The notes: generated from the letters alone by a model not told the origin. A DNA stretch of 9,565 nucleotides from an uncultured Acidimicrobiaceae bacterium (GCA_903919215.1 CAIXHI010000363.1:1-9565), one strand, 5' to 3'. Positions 1-6,255 are shown, counted from the stretch's first letter. Numbers and translations: made by a program.

Positions 1-390
1 GCTGCGTACGAGGTCGGCAAGTTCGGCGGCCGAGAGGGCTTCACCTTCGGCATCGGGGGCGATCGGGGCGGCCATCTCAAGACCTCCCATCGCACTGAAG
101 TCGGTCGGCAACGCACGACCACGTCGACGCGACCGTCGGTACACCTCGTTGCGCAGAATGGCGTAGAGCCATGGCTTCAGACGCTCGGGTTCGCGCAGTT
201 GGCCGAGTCGTTCGGCTGCGAGCAGGAACACATCCTGCATCGCATCCGCAGCTTCGTGTCGGTCGCGCAGCATCGCTGCGGCGGTGTCGTAGAGGCCGGG
301 CGAGAAGCGGTCGTAGATCCCGGCGAGCGCATCGCGGTCGCCCGCCAAGTAGGCGGTGACCAGTTGCGCGTCGGTTCGCAGATCTGCCAT
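1..390 (-). CDS. ECF-type sigma-70 family RNA polymerase sigma factor, N-terminal part (cut by window edge)
   Basis: The reading frame is open from ATG at 390 down to base 1, giving 130 residues with no stop; the C-terminus lies outside the window. Residues about 18-95 read as sigma-70 region 2: a helical stretch with DALAGIYDRF, then AADAMQDVFLLAAERL, then KPWLYAILRNEVYRRSRRR. The last two match the core-RNAP and -10-binding part (D.VQ.VFL...; ...WL..I.RN...) of extracytoplasmic-function sigma factors. Residues 96-130 are an Ala/Glu-rich linker leading into the expected start of region 4. It should direct core polymerase to a small regulon, but neither regulon nor anti-sigma partner can be seen. 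The start is fixed by an in-frame TGA two codons upstream and an AGGAGG-type site. ECF subgroup cannot be assigned without region 4. Confidence 0.88.
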   Translation of the reverse strand, partial: MADLRTDAQLVTAYLAGDRDALAGIYDRFSPGLYDTAAAMLRDRHEAADAMQDVFLLAAERLGQLREPERLKPWLYAILRNEVYRRSRRRGRALPTDFSAMGGLEMAAPIAPDAEGEALSAAELADLVRS

Positions 391-400
391 TGCTCATGGT

Positions 401-409
401 CCACCTCCT
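401..409 (-). promoter_or_regulatory. Ribosome binding site of the sigma factor gene
   Basis: On the minus strand the sequence AGGAGGTGG precedes the sigma factor ATG at 390. It is the strongest Shine-Dalgarno match in the window. Its AGGTGG part lies 10 bases from the ATG and its AGGAGG part 13 bases away. An ATG at 397 lies nearer but in another frame, so the 390 start is preferred because only that frame encodes a sigma region 2. Confidence 0.6.
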
Positions 410-415
410 CACCCT

Positions 416-446
416 GTTAGAGCGCGGTGTGGGACCGTCCTTTCAA
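416..446 (-). promoter_or_regulatory. Possible promoter of the sigma factor gene
   Basis: In the 82-bp gap between the epimerase stop and the sigma factor start, the minus strand carries TTGAAA (446-441) and, 19 bases later, TCTAAC (421-416); the register CTCTAA gives an 18-base spacer. This resembles a weak housekeeping promoter with a leader of about 20 bases. Spacing is long and the -10 imperfect. No terminator-like hairpin was seen in the gap, so read-through from the epimerase gene is also possible. Confidence 0.25.
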
Positions 447-472
447 TTTTGTCGCCGGTGATCGTCCATTGT

Positions 473-1243
473 TCACGGTTCTGCGGCCCATTGGAAGGAC
501 ATTCGCCGTTGCAGCAGGTCGCCGGGCTCCAAGCGAGCGGCACCGCCGATGTTGAATGCGTCGGGTGGGCCACTCTGCGGTTCGACGCACAGGGCATCGG
601 CCAGTTCATCGAACACCACCCAGTGGTCGCAGTCGCTGGACACCGTGAGGGTCATCCCGGGATAGTGCAGGCGGAGTGGTGCGAGTGGACCGGTGAAGCA
701 ATCGTCCCATGGGTGGGGTACCGGATCGATCAGCACGGGCACCGCCATGTGGTCGAGATCGCGCCGGTACATCTGTGTGAACTCGAGGTCGGCCGAGATC
801 GGCTTCACGAAGCACGGATGCCAGCCGATGACCGCCGGCATCGGCAGTGCGTTCGCATACACCGTCAGCAGACAGTTGAGACCGCGCTCGTGCAGGTGGA
901 TGTGTTGGTGGGCTTTGCCGCCGAACGGCCAGTCGAGCGCCACCTGCAGTTCGCAGTGGTCGCGGCCCGCGTCGAGGACTTCCCATTCGGCGATGAACGT
1001 GGTGCCGTGAATGGCGTGCGGGGGCAGGTTGATCGGCAACCGGTAGTTCGCACCGTCGAAACGAAACCGCCCATCGCGCACCCGACCGGCCCACGGGGTC
1101 ATCGGGAAGCTGCCCCAGCCCATCTGCCCGCGTGACGGGTGATGCTGCAGCAGCGATGTGCCGGCCACGACCAGTCGCCCCAGTCGTCCGCCGTCCTCCG
1201 GGTGCACGGTCAGACGGGCGTCTCCGGCAGCGAGCTCGATCAT
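473..1243 (-). CDS. Aldose 1-epimerase (galactose mutarotase-like) family protein
   Basis: A 256-residue protein of the GalM beta-sandwich superfamily, which interconverts alpha and beta anomers of sugars in the cytoplasm. Family landmarks are in order: HAIHG with His79, GWHP with His142 (the expected proton donor), and CVEPQSGPPDAFN with Glu221 as the likely base. FPMTPWAGRVRDG near residues 46-58 matches the usual N-terminal PFxGRI-like segment. At 256 residues it is shorter than E. coli GalM (about 340), as is common for compact actinobacterial homologues. It has no signal peptide. The start at 1243 is chosen because sequence similarity begins there. An in-frame ATG at 1261 would add six residues, and the open frame further upstream is out-of-frame dtd. 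Substrate sugar cannot be told from sequence, and no sugar catabolic genes are nearby. It is divergent from dtd and lies 82 bp upstream of the sigma factor on the same strand. Confidence 0.85.
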   Translation of the reverse strand: MIELAAGDARLTVHPEDGGRLGRLVVAGTSLLQHHPSRGQMGWGSFPMTPWAGRVRDGRFRFDGANYRLPINLPPHAIHGTTFIAEWEVLDAGRDHCELQVALDWPFGGKAHQHIHLHERGLNCLLTVYANALPMPAVIGWHPCFVKPISADLEFTQMYRRDLDHMAVPVLIDPVPHPWDDCFTGPLAPLRLHYPGMTLTVSSDCDHWVVFDELADALCVEPQSGPPDAFNIGGAARLEPGDLLQRRMSFQWAAEP

Positions 1244-1255
1244 GAGTCTTGGTCT

Positions 1256-1268
1256 TATCATTCGCGAC
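1256..1268 (+). promoter_or_regulatory. Probable -10 element for leaderless transcription of dtd
   Basis: TATCAT (1256-1261) fits the actinobacterial TANNNT -10 consensus. Exactly seven bases separate it from the dtd ATG at 1269, the spacing expected if transcription begins at the A of the start codon. There is no Shine-Dalgarno sequence upstream of the ATG and no clear -35, both usual for leaderless genes. The element lies within the 25-bp gap between the divergent epimerase and dtd starts. Confidence 0.45.
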
Positions 1269-1706
1269 ATGCGTGGACTGGTGCAGCGGGTTCGATCGGC
1301 GAGTGTGACGGTGGGCGGCGAGATCGTCGGCGAGATCGGCCAGGGCCTGTGCGTGTTGGTGGGCGTGACCCACGACGACACGCCAGCGCACGCTCGCAAA
1401 CTGGCCGAGAAGTTGTGGAACCTGCGTGTGATGGACGATGACGCGGGTGTGATGAACCTCAGCGTCGCCGACACGACACGGGCGGTGCTGGTGGTCAGTC
1501 AGTTCACGCTGTACGGCGATGCCAGCGGAGGCCGTCGCCCCAGTTGGATCGCCGCCGCTCGTCCCGAGCATGCCGAACCCTTGGTGCGCATGGTGGTCGA
1601 GCACCTGCAGTCGCTCGGTGCGCAGGTGCAGACCGGCCGGTTCCGCACCGAGATGCTGGTGCAGATCGCCAATGACGGCCCGGTCACCGTCATGGTCGAG
1701 GTCTGA
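1269..1706 (+). CDS. dtd: D-aminoacyl-tRNA deacylase
   Basis: DTD hydrolyses D-amino acids (and glycine mischarged on tRNA-Ala) from tRNA, a chiral proofreading step in the cytoplasm. The 145-residue product equals the usual bacterial length. It opens with the family N-terminus MRGLVQRVRSASVTVGGE. It contains the SQFTLYGD motif around residues 77-84 followed by GGRRPSW, and ends with NDGPVTVMVEV, which carries the Gly-Pro motif that provides chiral selectivity. The start at 1269 is chosen because the family begins at MR.(V/L)(V/L)QRV. An in-frame ATG at 1242 would add nine residues but would overlap the epimerase start codon and lacks homology. The gene is divergent from the epimerase and converges on lnt with only 6 bp between stops. 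It has no evident operon partner. Confidence 0.95.
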   Translation: MRGLVQRVRSASVTVGGEIVGEIGQGLCVLVGVTHDDTPAHARKLAEKLWNLRVMDDDAGVMNLSVADTTRAVLVVSQFTLYGDASGGRRPSWIAAARPEHAEPLVRMVVEHLQSLGAQVQTGRFRTEMLVQIANDGPVTVMVEV

Positions 1707-1712
1707 TTCGGG

Positions 1713-3308
1713 TCAGTCGGCTGGCGTCTGGGAAGGCCCAGTCCCGGTTTCCGGGACGGATCGCGCCCAGAAGCGTCGGTGGGAAGATTCCTGCCCAGAA
1801 ACCGAGCGCCACGTCACGAGGGCCAGGGCGATGGCGATCAGTACCACCCAGGGCAGGGTGCCGGTGCGGGAGTACCAGGTGCGGCCGAGGCCGGCGGTGA
1901 CCTCGTGGTAGATCACCTTCTGCTCGCTGACGGCGGTGCGGTCGAACACTTCGCCGCTGGGCGATACGAAGGCAGTGAACCCGGTGGGTGCGGCCTGCAC
2001 CACCCACCGGTTCTGCTCGATCGCCCGCAACCGTGACGACGCGACCTGCTGGCTCTGCAGCACGGTCCAGGTGTAACTGCTGCCGTTGGTGGGGTTGATG
2101 ATGAACGCCCCGCCGGCTTCGACCCCTTCGTTGACGCGGCCACCGAAGAACACCTCCCACGAGATGACGGTGGCGAAGCGGGTGCCGTCAGGCAATTCCA
2201 GTACCGCTGGCCCCGTGCCGGCGACAGCGTCGCGGGGCACCAGGTCGGTGGGTGCGCCCAACGCGTGCAGCAGACCGCGTAGCGGCATGTACTCGCCGAA
2301 CGGAACCCGACGCACCTTGTCGTAGCGACTGGTGACCGTGCCCTCGGGGGTGACGATGACTTGCGCATTCAGGAAGTTGTCGCGGCCGTTGTCCTCGGTG
2401 ATGCCCACGGCGAACGGGGCGCCGATTCGTGCGGCTTCAGCGGCAATCTCGGCCAGTTCCGGGCTGCCCTCGAACTGCACGACATCGATCACGTTCTCGG
2501 GCCACACCACCAGATCGACCGAACCCGGTTCGATGGTGCGAGTGGCGACCAGGTGGCGCTGCAGCACTTCGTCGGCGTTGGTGTCCACCGCATGAGTGCC
2601 CTGTGGGCCGCCACCCTGCACCGCGGCGACACGCCAACTCTGCACCTTGGCGTCGGTGCCGATGTGGCCATCGGCGAACGGCGTGAGCGCCAGCCACACG
2701 AACAGCGCCGCCAGGACACCGAGTGCACCGTGCCATTCGCCCTTGGCGGTGGCGCCGCGCTTGCGAGCCAACTGCGGCACGAACGGCGACGGTCCGGTCA
2801 ATGCGAACCCGATCTGGAACACGAACCAGGTGAGCAGCACCACGCCGCCCACACGCACCACGGTGGCGAACGGACCGGCGGCCTGGCCGATGGCCAAGCT
2901 GGCCAGCGGTACGCCGCCGAACGGGAAGCAGAAGCGCAATGCCTCGGCCAGCGTGTGCGCCAATGGGCGACCGATGACTCGCCATGGGCCGCGTGGCGCG
3001 ATCCACGCCGCGACCGCGTGGAAGCCAGCGAACATCGAGGCGGCGAGGAGGTACCCGGGTGCGGTGAGGAACCACATCCAGCACATTCCTGGGAACAGCC
3101 AGGCAGCGCCGAACAGCCACCCGCGAGCGAGTCGCTGGCGGTTCGTGGTGGCTGCTTCGGCACTCGTCTCGTAGATCGCGATGCCCACGAAGGCAAGCGG
3201 CCAGAAACCCCACGGGGGCAACGCGGCGGCGACGAACAGGCCGCCGAGGACAGCCTTCAGCGCAGCGCGCGACGGCAGATGGCGGGGGAAGGGGAACCGG
3301 CGTGGCAT
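1713..3308 (-). CDS. lnt: Apolipoprotein N-acyltransferase homologue with serine in place of the catalytic cysteine
   Basis: A 531-residue membrane protein with the Lnt layout. Hydrophobic segments fall at about 20-46, 62-80, 82-105, 133-171 and 194-212, followed by an extracytoplasmic nitrilase-like domain (about 224-480) and a final hydrophobic segment near 485-500. Lnt transfers a fatty acid from phospholipid to the N-terminal cysteine of lipoproteins. Family signatures are WPEN (Glu271), YDKVRRVPFGEYMP (Lys331, Glu339), NPTNGSSYTW (405-414) and RLRAIEQNRW (426-435). These correspond to E. coli Glu267, Lys335 and the downstream conserved blocks. The E. coli nucleophile Cys387 (ICYE) aligns with Ser383 in VISWEVFFGG, codon TCG at 2160-2162. 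The only cysteines in the protein, Cys76 and Cys127, are in the membrane part. Activity is therefore uncertain: it may be an altered acyltransferase, a slow serine enzyme or a non-catalytic relative. It is last in the heme-sortase block, 10 bp after the sortase stop. No Shine-Dalgarno is visible. Confidence 0.85.
   Translation of the reverse strand: MPRRFPFPRHLPSRAALKAVLGGLFVAAALPPWGFWPLAFVGIAIYETSAEAATTNRQRLARGWLFGAAWLFPGMCWMWFLTAPGYLLAASMFAGFHAVAAWIAPRGPWRVIGRPLAHTLAEALRFCFPFGGVPLASLAIGQAAGPFATVVRVGGVVLLTWFVFQIGFALTGPSPFVPQLARKRGATAKGEWHGALGVLAALFVWLALTPFADGHIGTDAKVQSWRVAAVQGGGPQGTHAVDTNADEVLQRHLVATRTIEPGSVDLVVWPENVIDVVQFEGSPELAEIAAEAARIGAPFAVGITEDNGRDNFLNAQVIVTPEGTVTSRYDKVRRVPFGEYMPLRGLLHALGAPTDLVPRDAVAGTGPAVLELPDGTRFATVISWEVFFGGRVNEGVEAGGAFIINPTNGSSYTWTVLQSQQVASSRLRAIEQNRWVVQAAPTGFTAFVSPSGEVFDRTAVSEQKVIYHEVTAGLGRTWYSRTGTLPWVVLIAIALALVTWRSVSGQESSHRRFWARSVPETGTGPSQTPAD
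1728..1757. terminator. Tandem hairpins at the convergent dtd/lnt junction, possible terminator for dtd
   Basis: Two perfect inverted repeats sit back to back 22-51 bases after the dtd stop: CTGGG-AAGG-CCCAG (1728-1741) and GTCCCGG-TTT-CCGGGAC (1741-1757, 7-bp stem, 3-base loop). They are inside the last codons of lnt on the other strand. Neither is followed by a T-run, so a classical rho-independent terminator is not shown. U-less hairpins have been proposed as terminators in high-GC actinobacteria. Position suits dtd transcripts; for lnt they fall before the stop codon. Confidence 0.35.
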
Positions 3309-3318
3309 GCGCTGGTGT

Positions 3319-3924
3319 CTACTGCAGTTCCAGCGACACCACGATGCGTTCCTTGGTGGAGCCGACCGGGTTACAGGCGAACAGCGTCGCTGTGTATGCA
3401 GGAGTCTGGTCGATGATCCAGATCGAGTCGGGAGTGACGATCTTGGTTCCGGTCACGTGGTACACGAAGCGACCCTCGGGGGTGGTGAAGACCACTTCGT
3501 CACCCGGCAACAACTTGTCGATATACCGGAACGGCCGGTCGTGCGATGTGCGGTGGCCGCCGATGACCACGTTGCCGGCGTGGCCGGGCATCGCCGTTCC
3601 CGGCCAGTGGCCCGGACCCCGATTCAGCGTCGTCAGCGAGACACCCTCGAACAACGACTTGCTGACGTTGATCTTGGGGATCTCGATCGTGCCGAGCATG
3701 GTCTTGGGCTCGGCCGCGTGAGGCGCCGGAGGTGCCTCGGGTACCGGCAGCACCTCGGTCGTAGTGGTGGGCGCGATCGTGGTGGTGGTGCTGGTCGTGG
3801 ACGTAGTGCTGGTCGTGGTGGCCGCGATCGTGCTGGACACCGTGGTCGCTGATGACCCGGGGGCGTCGCTGCACGCGGTGAGAAGCACAAGGGCCGCAGT
3901 GGCGGCGAGAAACCCGTGACGCAT
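3319..3924 (-). CDS. Lipoprotein-anchored sortase, class E-like
   Basis: A 201-residue sortase-family transpeptidase. Residues 1-18 look like a lipoprotein signal peptide: a short N-terminus with one Arg, the hydrophobic run AATAALVL, and lipobox LTAC with Cys18 as the predicted lipidated residue. Residues 26-57 are almost all Thr/Ser, followed by a Pro/Ala stretch to about 73, a likely cell-wall-spanning stalk. The catalytic domain (about 76-200) contains the sortase blocks GPGHWPGTAMPG, NVVIGGHRTSHDRPF (His124), LLPGDEVVF, and LFACNP...KERIVV (Cys184, Arg193), completing the His-Cys-Arg triad. Sortases join proteins with LPXTG-type signals to the cell wall or to each other. No sorting-signal substrate is encoded in the window. 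Most sortases use a transmembrane anchor, so a lipobox is unusual. It starts 4 bp after the hemY stop and lies 10 bp before lnt, suggesting co-expression. Alternative anchoring by uncleaved signal cannot be excluded. Confidence 0.85.
   Translation of the reverse strand: MRHGFLAATAALVLLTACSDAPGSSATTVSSTIAATTTSTTSTTSTTTTIAPTTTTEVLPVPEAPPAPHAAEPKTMLGTIEIPKINVSKSLFEGVSLTTLNRGPGHWPGTAMPGHAGNVVIGGHRTSHDRPFRYIDKLLPGDEVVFTTPEGRFVYHVTGTKIVTPDSIWIIDQTPAYTATLFACNPVGSTKERIVVSLELQ
3754..3849 (-). repeat. Thr/Ser-rich low-complexity coding repeat in the sortase
   Basis: This segment encodes sortase residues 26-57, dominated by ACC/ACG/ACT threonine codons. On the plus strand GTGCTGGTCGTGG occurs twice with an 18-base period (3788-3800 and 3806-3818), and GCGATCG recurs at 3773-3779 and 3824-3830. 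The period is a multiple of three, so copy-number change would lengthen or shorten the stalk without a frameshift. Confidence 0.6.
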
Positions 3925-3928
3925 TGGG

Positions 3929-5320
3929 TCAGTCTGCCACGGGGAACAGTTGCCCGGTCAGGCGCTCGGCAGCGGATTTCCCCGAACGGATGCACGCCGG
4001 GACACCGATGCCGTGGTAGCTGGCGCCGGCCAGTGCCAGTCCAACCGGCAACTGTCCCTCAGCGGCGGCAAGGCGTTCGGCGTGGTGTGGGCGGTACTGC
4101 GGGAACGCACCCGGCCAGCGTGAGACGCGGGCATGGATCGGTTCCAGCGTGAGGCCGATGTGGTGGCCCACTTCCTCGACCGCCGCAGTGAGCAACTGCT
4201 CATCGGAGAGATGCAGCACGGGCAGGCCGTCGCGGCCGAGCGAGATACGCAGGATGACATGGTCTCCGACCTGCCAGTGCGACCACTTCTGCGAACCGAA
4301 CGATGCGGCGGTGACGAGACGCTGCATCGGCTTGGGCACCAGGTAGCCGCTCATACCGCGCAGGTGTGCCGGCCAGTCGGCCTCGTGGATCGCCAACGAC
4401 ACCATCGCCACATCGGCAGCGGGAATCTGCGCCAGCGTGGACGCCGTCTCGGTGGCGACATCGGCCAGCAGCAGAGCGGCTGCCTTGGCCGGGCAGGCGA
4501 TCACGAGTGCGTCGAAGGCCTCGCCGTCGACCAGCCAGCCAACGCCACCTGCGCCACGCTCGATCGTGCTGACGGGTGTGCCGGTACGCAGCTCGGCGCC
4601 GTGCGCGCGAGCGGCATCGGCGGTGGCCTGGATCAGCGACCCCATGCCCCCGCTCGGTGCGTAGAAGATCGGGCCGGCGGCGGGCGACGGCTTGGGCATC
4701 TTGCGGCCGGCGATCAGCACGCTGCGGGCCTTGGACGCGAGGTCGTAGATCTGGGGGACCGCGGCCAGGCTGAAGTGGTCGGTGTCGGCCGCATAGATGC
4801 TGCCCACCAGTGGGTCGACCAGGCGTAGGTGCACCTGATCGCCGAAGCGTGTGCGCACGTACCCGCCGAGCGAATCGTCGGCCAGCGATGTGCGCCGCCG
4901 GAATGGCTCGGTGGCGGCCCGGAACTTGCCACCCCATGTGAGCAACTTCGACTTCGCCAACTTGAACACATCTGTTGGCATGCCGAGCAGGAGGCCCTCT
5001 GGGATCGGGTGCAACGCGTCCCACCACACGGCGGCCTTACCGGAGGTCGGTGCGACGAGTTGGTCGCCGAGGCCGACGGCCTTCGCCAGTGCGGTGCCCC
5101 AGGGAAGACGCGCGAGGAACGCGTCGGGACCTTCGTCGATGGCAGGGTGGCCGGCAAACGGGCTGGTGAGCAGCTTGCCGCCGAGGCGGTTGTCGGCTTC
5201 GAAGAGTGTGACGTGCAGATCGCCTGCGATGGACTGTGCCGAGGTGGCGAGCGTGTGCACGGCGGACATGCCCGCAGCGCCTGCGCCGATGACCGCGATG
5301 CGACGCTGCTGCGTGCTCAT
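3929..5320 (-). CDS. hemY: Protoporphyrinogen/coproporphyrinogen III oxidase, FAD-dependent
   Basis: A 463-residue FAD flavoenzyme of the HemY/CgoX family, which removes six electrons from the porphyrinogen using oxygen. The N-terminal dinucleotide fold is clear: IAVIGAGAAG (GxGxxG at 12-17) with Glu41 closing the motif (TLFEADNRLGG). Middle landmarks are RLVDPLVGSIYAAD (167-179), GGMGSLIQA (224-232) and RWPGAFPQYRPHH (401-413). The C-terminal FAD block is LALAGASYHGIGVPACIRSG (428-447). It likely acts on coproporphyrinogen III (CgoX role), since the partner ferrochelatase is Bacillus-like, but substrate is inferred. The start at 5320 is chosen because its ATG overlaps the hemH TGA by four bases (ATGA) and homology begins just after it; the open frame extending upstream lies over hemH. 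No strong Shine-Dalgarno is seen, consistent with translational coupling. The sortase follows after 4 bp. Confidence 0.93.
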   Translation of the reverse strand: MSTQQRRIAVIGAGAAGMSAVHTLATSAQSIAGDLHVTLFEADNRLGGKLLTSPFAGHPAIDEGPDAFLARLPWGTALAKAVGLGDQLVAPTSGKAAVWWDALHPIPEGLLLGMPTDVFKLAKSKLLTWGGKFRAATEPFRRRTSLADDSLGGYVRTRFGDQVHLRLVDPLVGSIYAADTDHFSLAAVPQIYDLASKARSVLIAGRKMPKPSPAAGPIFYAPSGGMGSLIQATADAARAHGAELRTGTPVSTIERGAGGVGWLVDGEAFDALVIACPAKAAALLLADVATETASTLAQIPAADVAMVSLAIHEADWPAHLRGMSGYLVPKPMQRLVTAASFGSQKWSHWQVGDHVILRISLGRDGLPVLHLSDEQLLTAAVEEVGHHIGLTLEPIHARVSRWPGAFPQYRPHHAERLAAAEGQLPVGLALAGASYHGIGVPACIRSGKSAAERLTGQLFPVAD

Positions 5321-6255
5321 CGGGTGGAGGCTTCGATGACGCGGTGGGCGAGTGCGGCCATCACGGTGGGGTCGTCGTTCACGCACGCTGTGCGGGCGAA
5401 CTGGAGACCGTGTTGCGCAGCTCGCTTGGTGGCCTCGATATCGAGGTCGTACAGCACCTCGAGGTGATCGGAGACGAACCCGACGGCGCTGACGACGACG
5501 CCACGGGGCGTATCGGCATCGTTCTCGGAGGCGGCCAACTCATCGATGACGTGCAGGATGTCGGGCCCCAGCCACGGCTCGGGTGTGCGCCCGGCGCTCT
5601 GCCACGCGATCGACCACGATGTCCAGTGGCCCAGTCCGGCGGCTTCGGCGACGGCGACCGCGGTGGCGCGCAACTCGTCGGGGTAGCGGTCGCCGGCGGC
5701 GATGATGCGCTCGGGGAGCGAGTGCGCCGTGAACAACACCTTCGTGTTGGCCGGCATGGTGGCCAACACGGCGCGCAGGCTGGCGGCAGTGAACTCTACG
5801 AACGCAGGCTCGACGGCCCAGCTGTCGACGCCGTCGACGGTGATGCCGTGCGGTGCTGCTGCAGCGCGTGCCCGGTCGAGGTACTGGCCGACGGAGTACG
5901 CCGAGTAGTGCGGTGCCAGCACCAGTCCGACGATGTGGGTGAACCCACGTGCGGCGAGTGCATCGACCGCGGCCTCGATCTTCGGCTCAGCGTGCTTCAG
6001 CCCCAGCACCACCTCGTACTGCCCCGGAGCGGCAGCGTCGAGCGCCGCTTGCAAGGCCACACGCTGTGCCTCGGTGCGGGCAGCCAGCGGGCTGGTGCCG
6101 CCCAGCGCGTCGTAACGCGCCGTGAGGTCGGCCAGCTGCGCTGGTTCGGGCGGTCGGCCGCGGCGGATGTCGGTGTAATACGGCAGGATCTCGTCGGGTG
6201 TGCGCGGCGTTCCGTACGCCATCAGCAGCACTGCGGTGCGGGTCTCGGTGCTCAT
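5317..6255 (-). CDS. hemH: Ferrochelatase (probably coproporphyrin III ferrochelatase, CpfC type)
   Basis: A 312-residue soluble class II chelatase that inserts Fe(II) into the porphyrin. The N-terminus, MAYGTPRTPDEILPYYTDIRR, closely resembles B. subtilis HemH, including Tyr14 of AYGTP, the residue near the metal in coproporphyrin ferrochelatases. The catalytic His178 is in FTAHSLPERI and Glu266 in VGFVSDHLEVLYDLD. WQSAGRTPEPWLGPDI (218-233) is another Bacillus-like block. The protein has one cysteine only (Cys291), so the [2Fe-2S] cluster of mycobacterial and animal enzymes cannot be present. Length is typical of cluster-free bacterial enzymes. Its ATG overlaps the hemE stop (ATGA), and its TGA overlaps the hemY start in the same way, indicating coupled translation. 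Use of coproporphyrin rather than protoporphyrin is inferred from similarity, not shown. Confidence 0.94.
   Translation of the reverse strand: MSTETRTAVLLMAYGTPRTPDEILPYYTDIRRGRPPEPAQLADLTARYDALGGTSPLAARTEAQRVALQAALDAAAPGQYEVVLGLKHAEPKIEAAVDALAARGFTHIVGLVLAPHYSAYSVGQYLDRARAAAAPHGITVDGVDSWAVEPAFVEFTAASLRAVLATMPANTKVLFTAHSLPERIIAAGDRYPDELRATAVAVAEAAGLGHWTSWSIAWQSAGRTPEPWLGPDILHVIDELAASENDADTPRGVVVSAVGFVSDHLEVLYDLDIEATKRAAQHGLQFARTACVNDDPTVMAALAHRVIEASTR

Noticed and set aside
77..412. ATG at 397 or upstream starts in an alternative frame over the sigma factor
   Set aside because: That frame yields an Arg/Cys-rich sequence without homology and stops at 77, whereas the frame starting at 390 encodes sigma region 2 and runs off the window edge.
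356..1135. A 259-codon plus-strand frame opposite the aldose epimerase
   Set aside because: It is antisense to a gene with clear active-site motifs, begins inside the sigma factor gene and shows no recognisable domain.
1713..1770. VPETG near the Lnt C-terminus, resembling an LPXTG sorting signal beside a sortase gene
   Set aside because: It follows the last transmembrane segment, is predicted cytoplasmic, and has no hydrophobic helix or basic tail after it, so a sortase could not use it.
2361..3416. A 351-codon plus-strand frame opposite lnt
   Set aside because: Gly/Arg/His-rich shadow of the Lnt membrane domain with no supporting motif or ribosome binding site.
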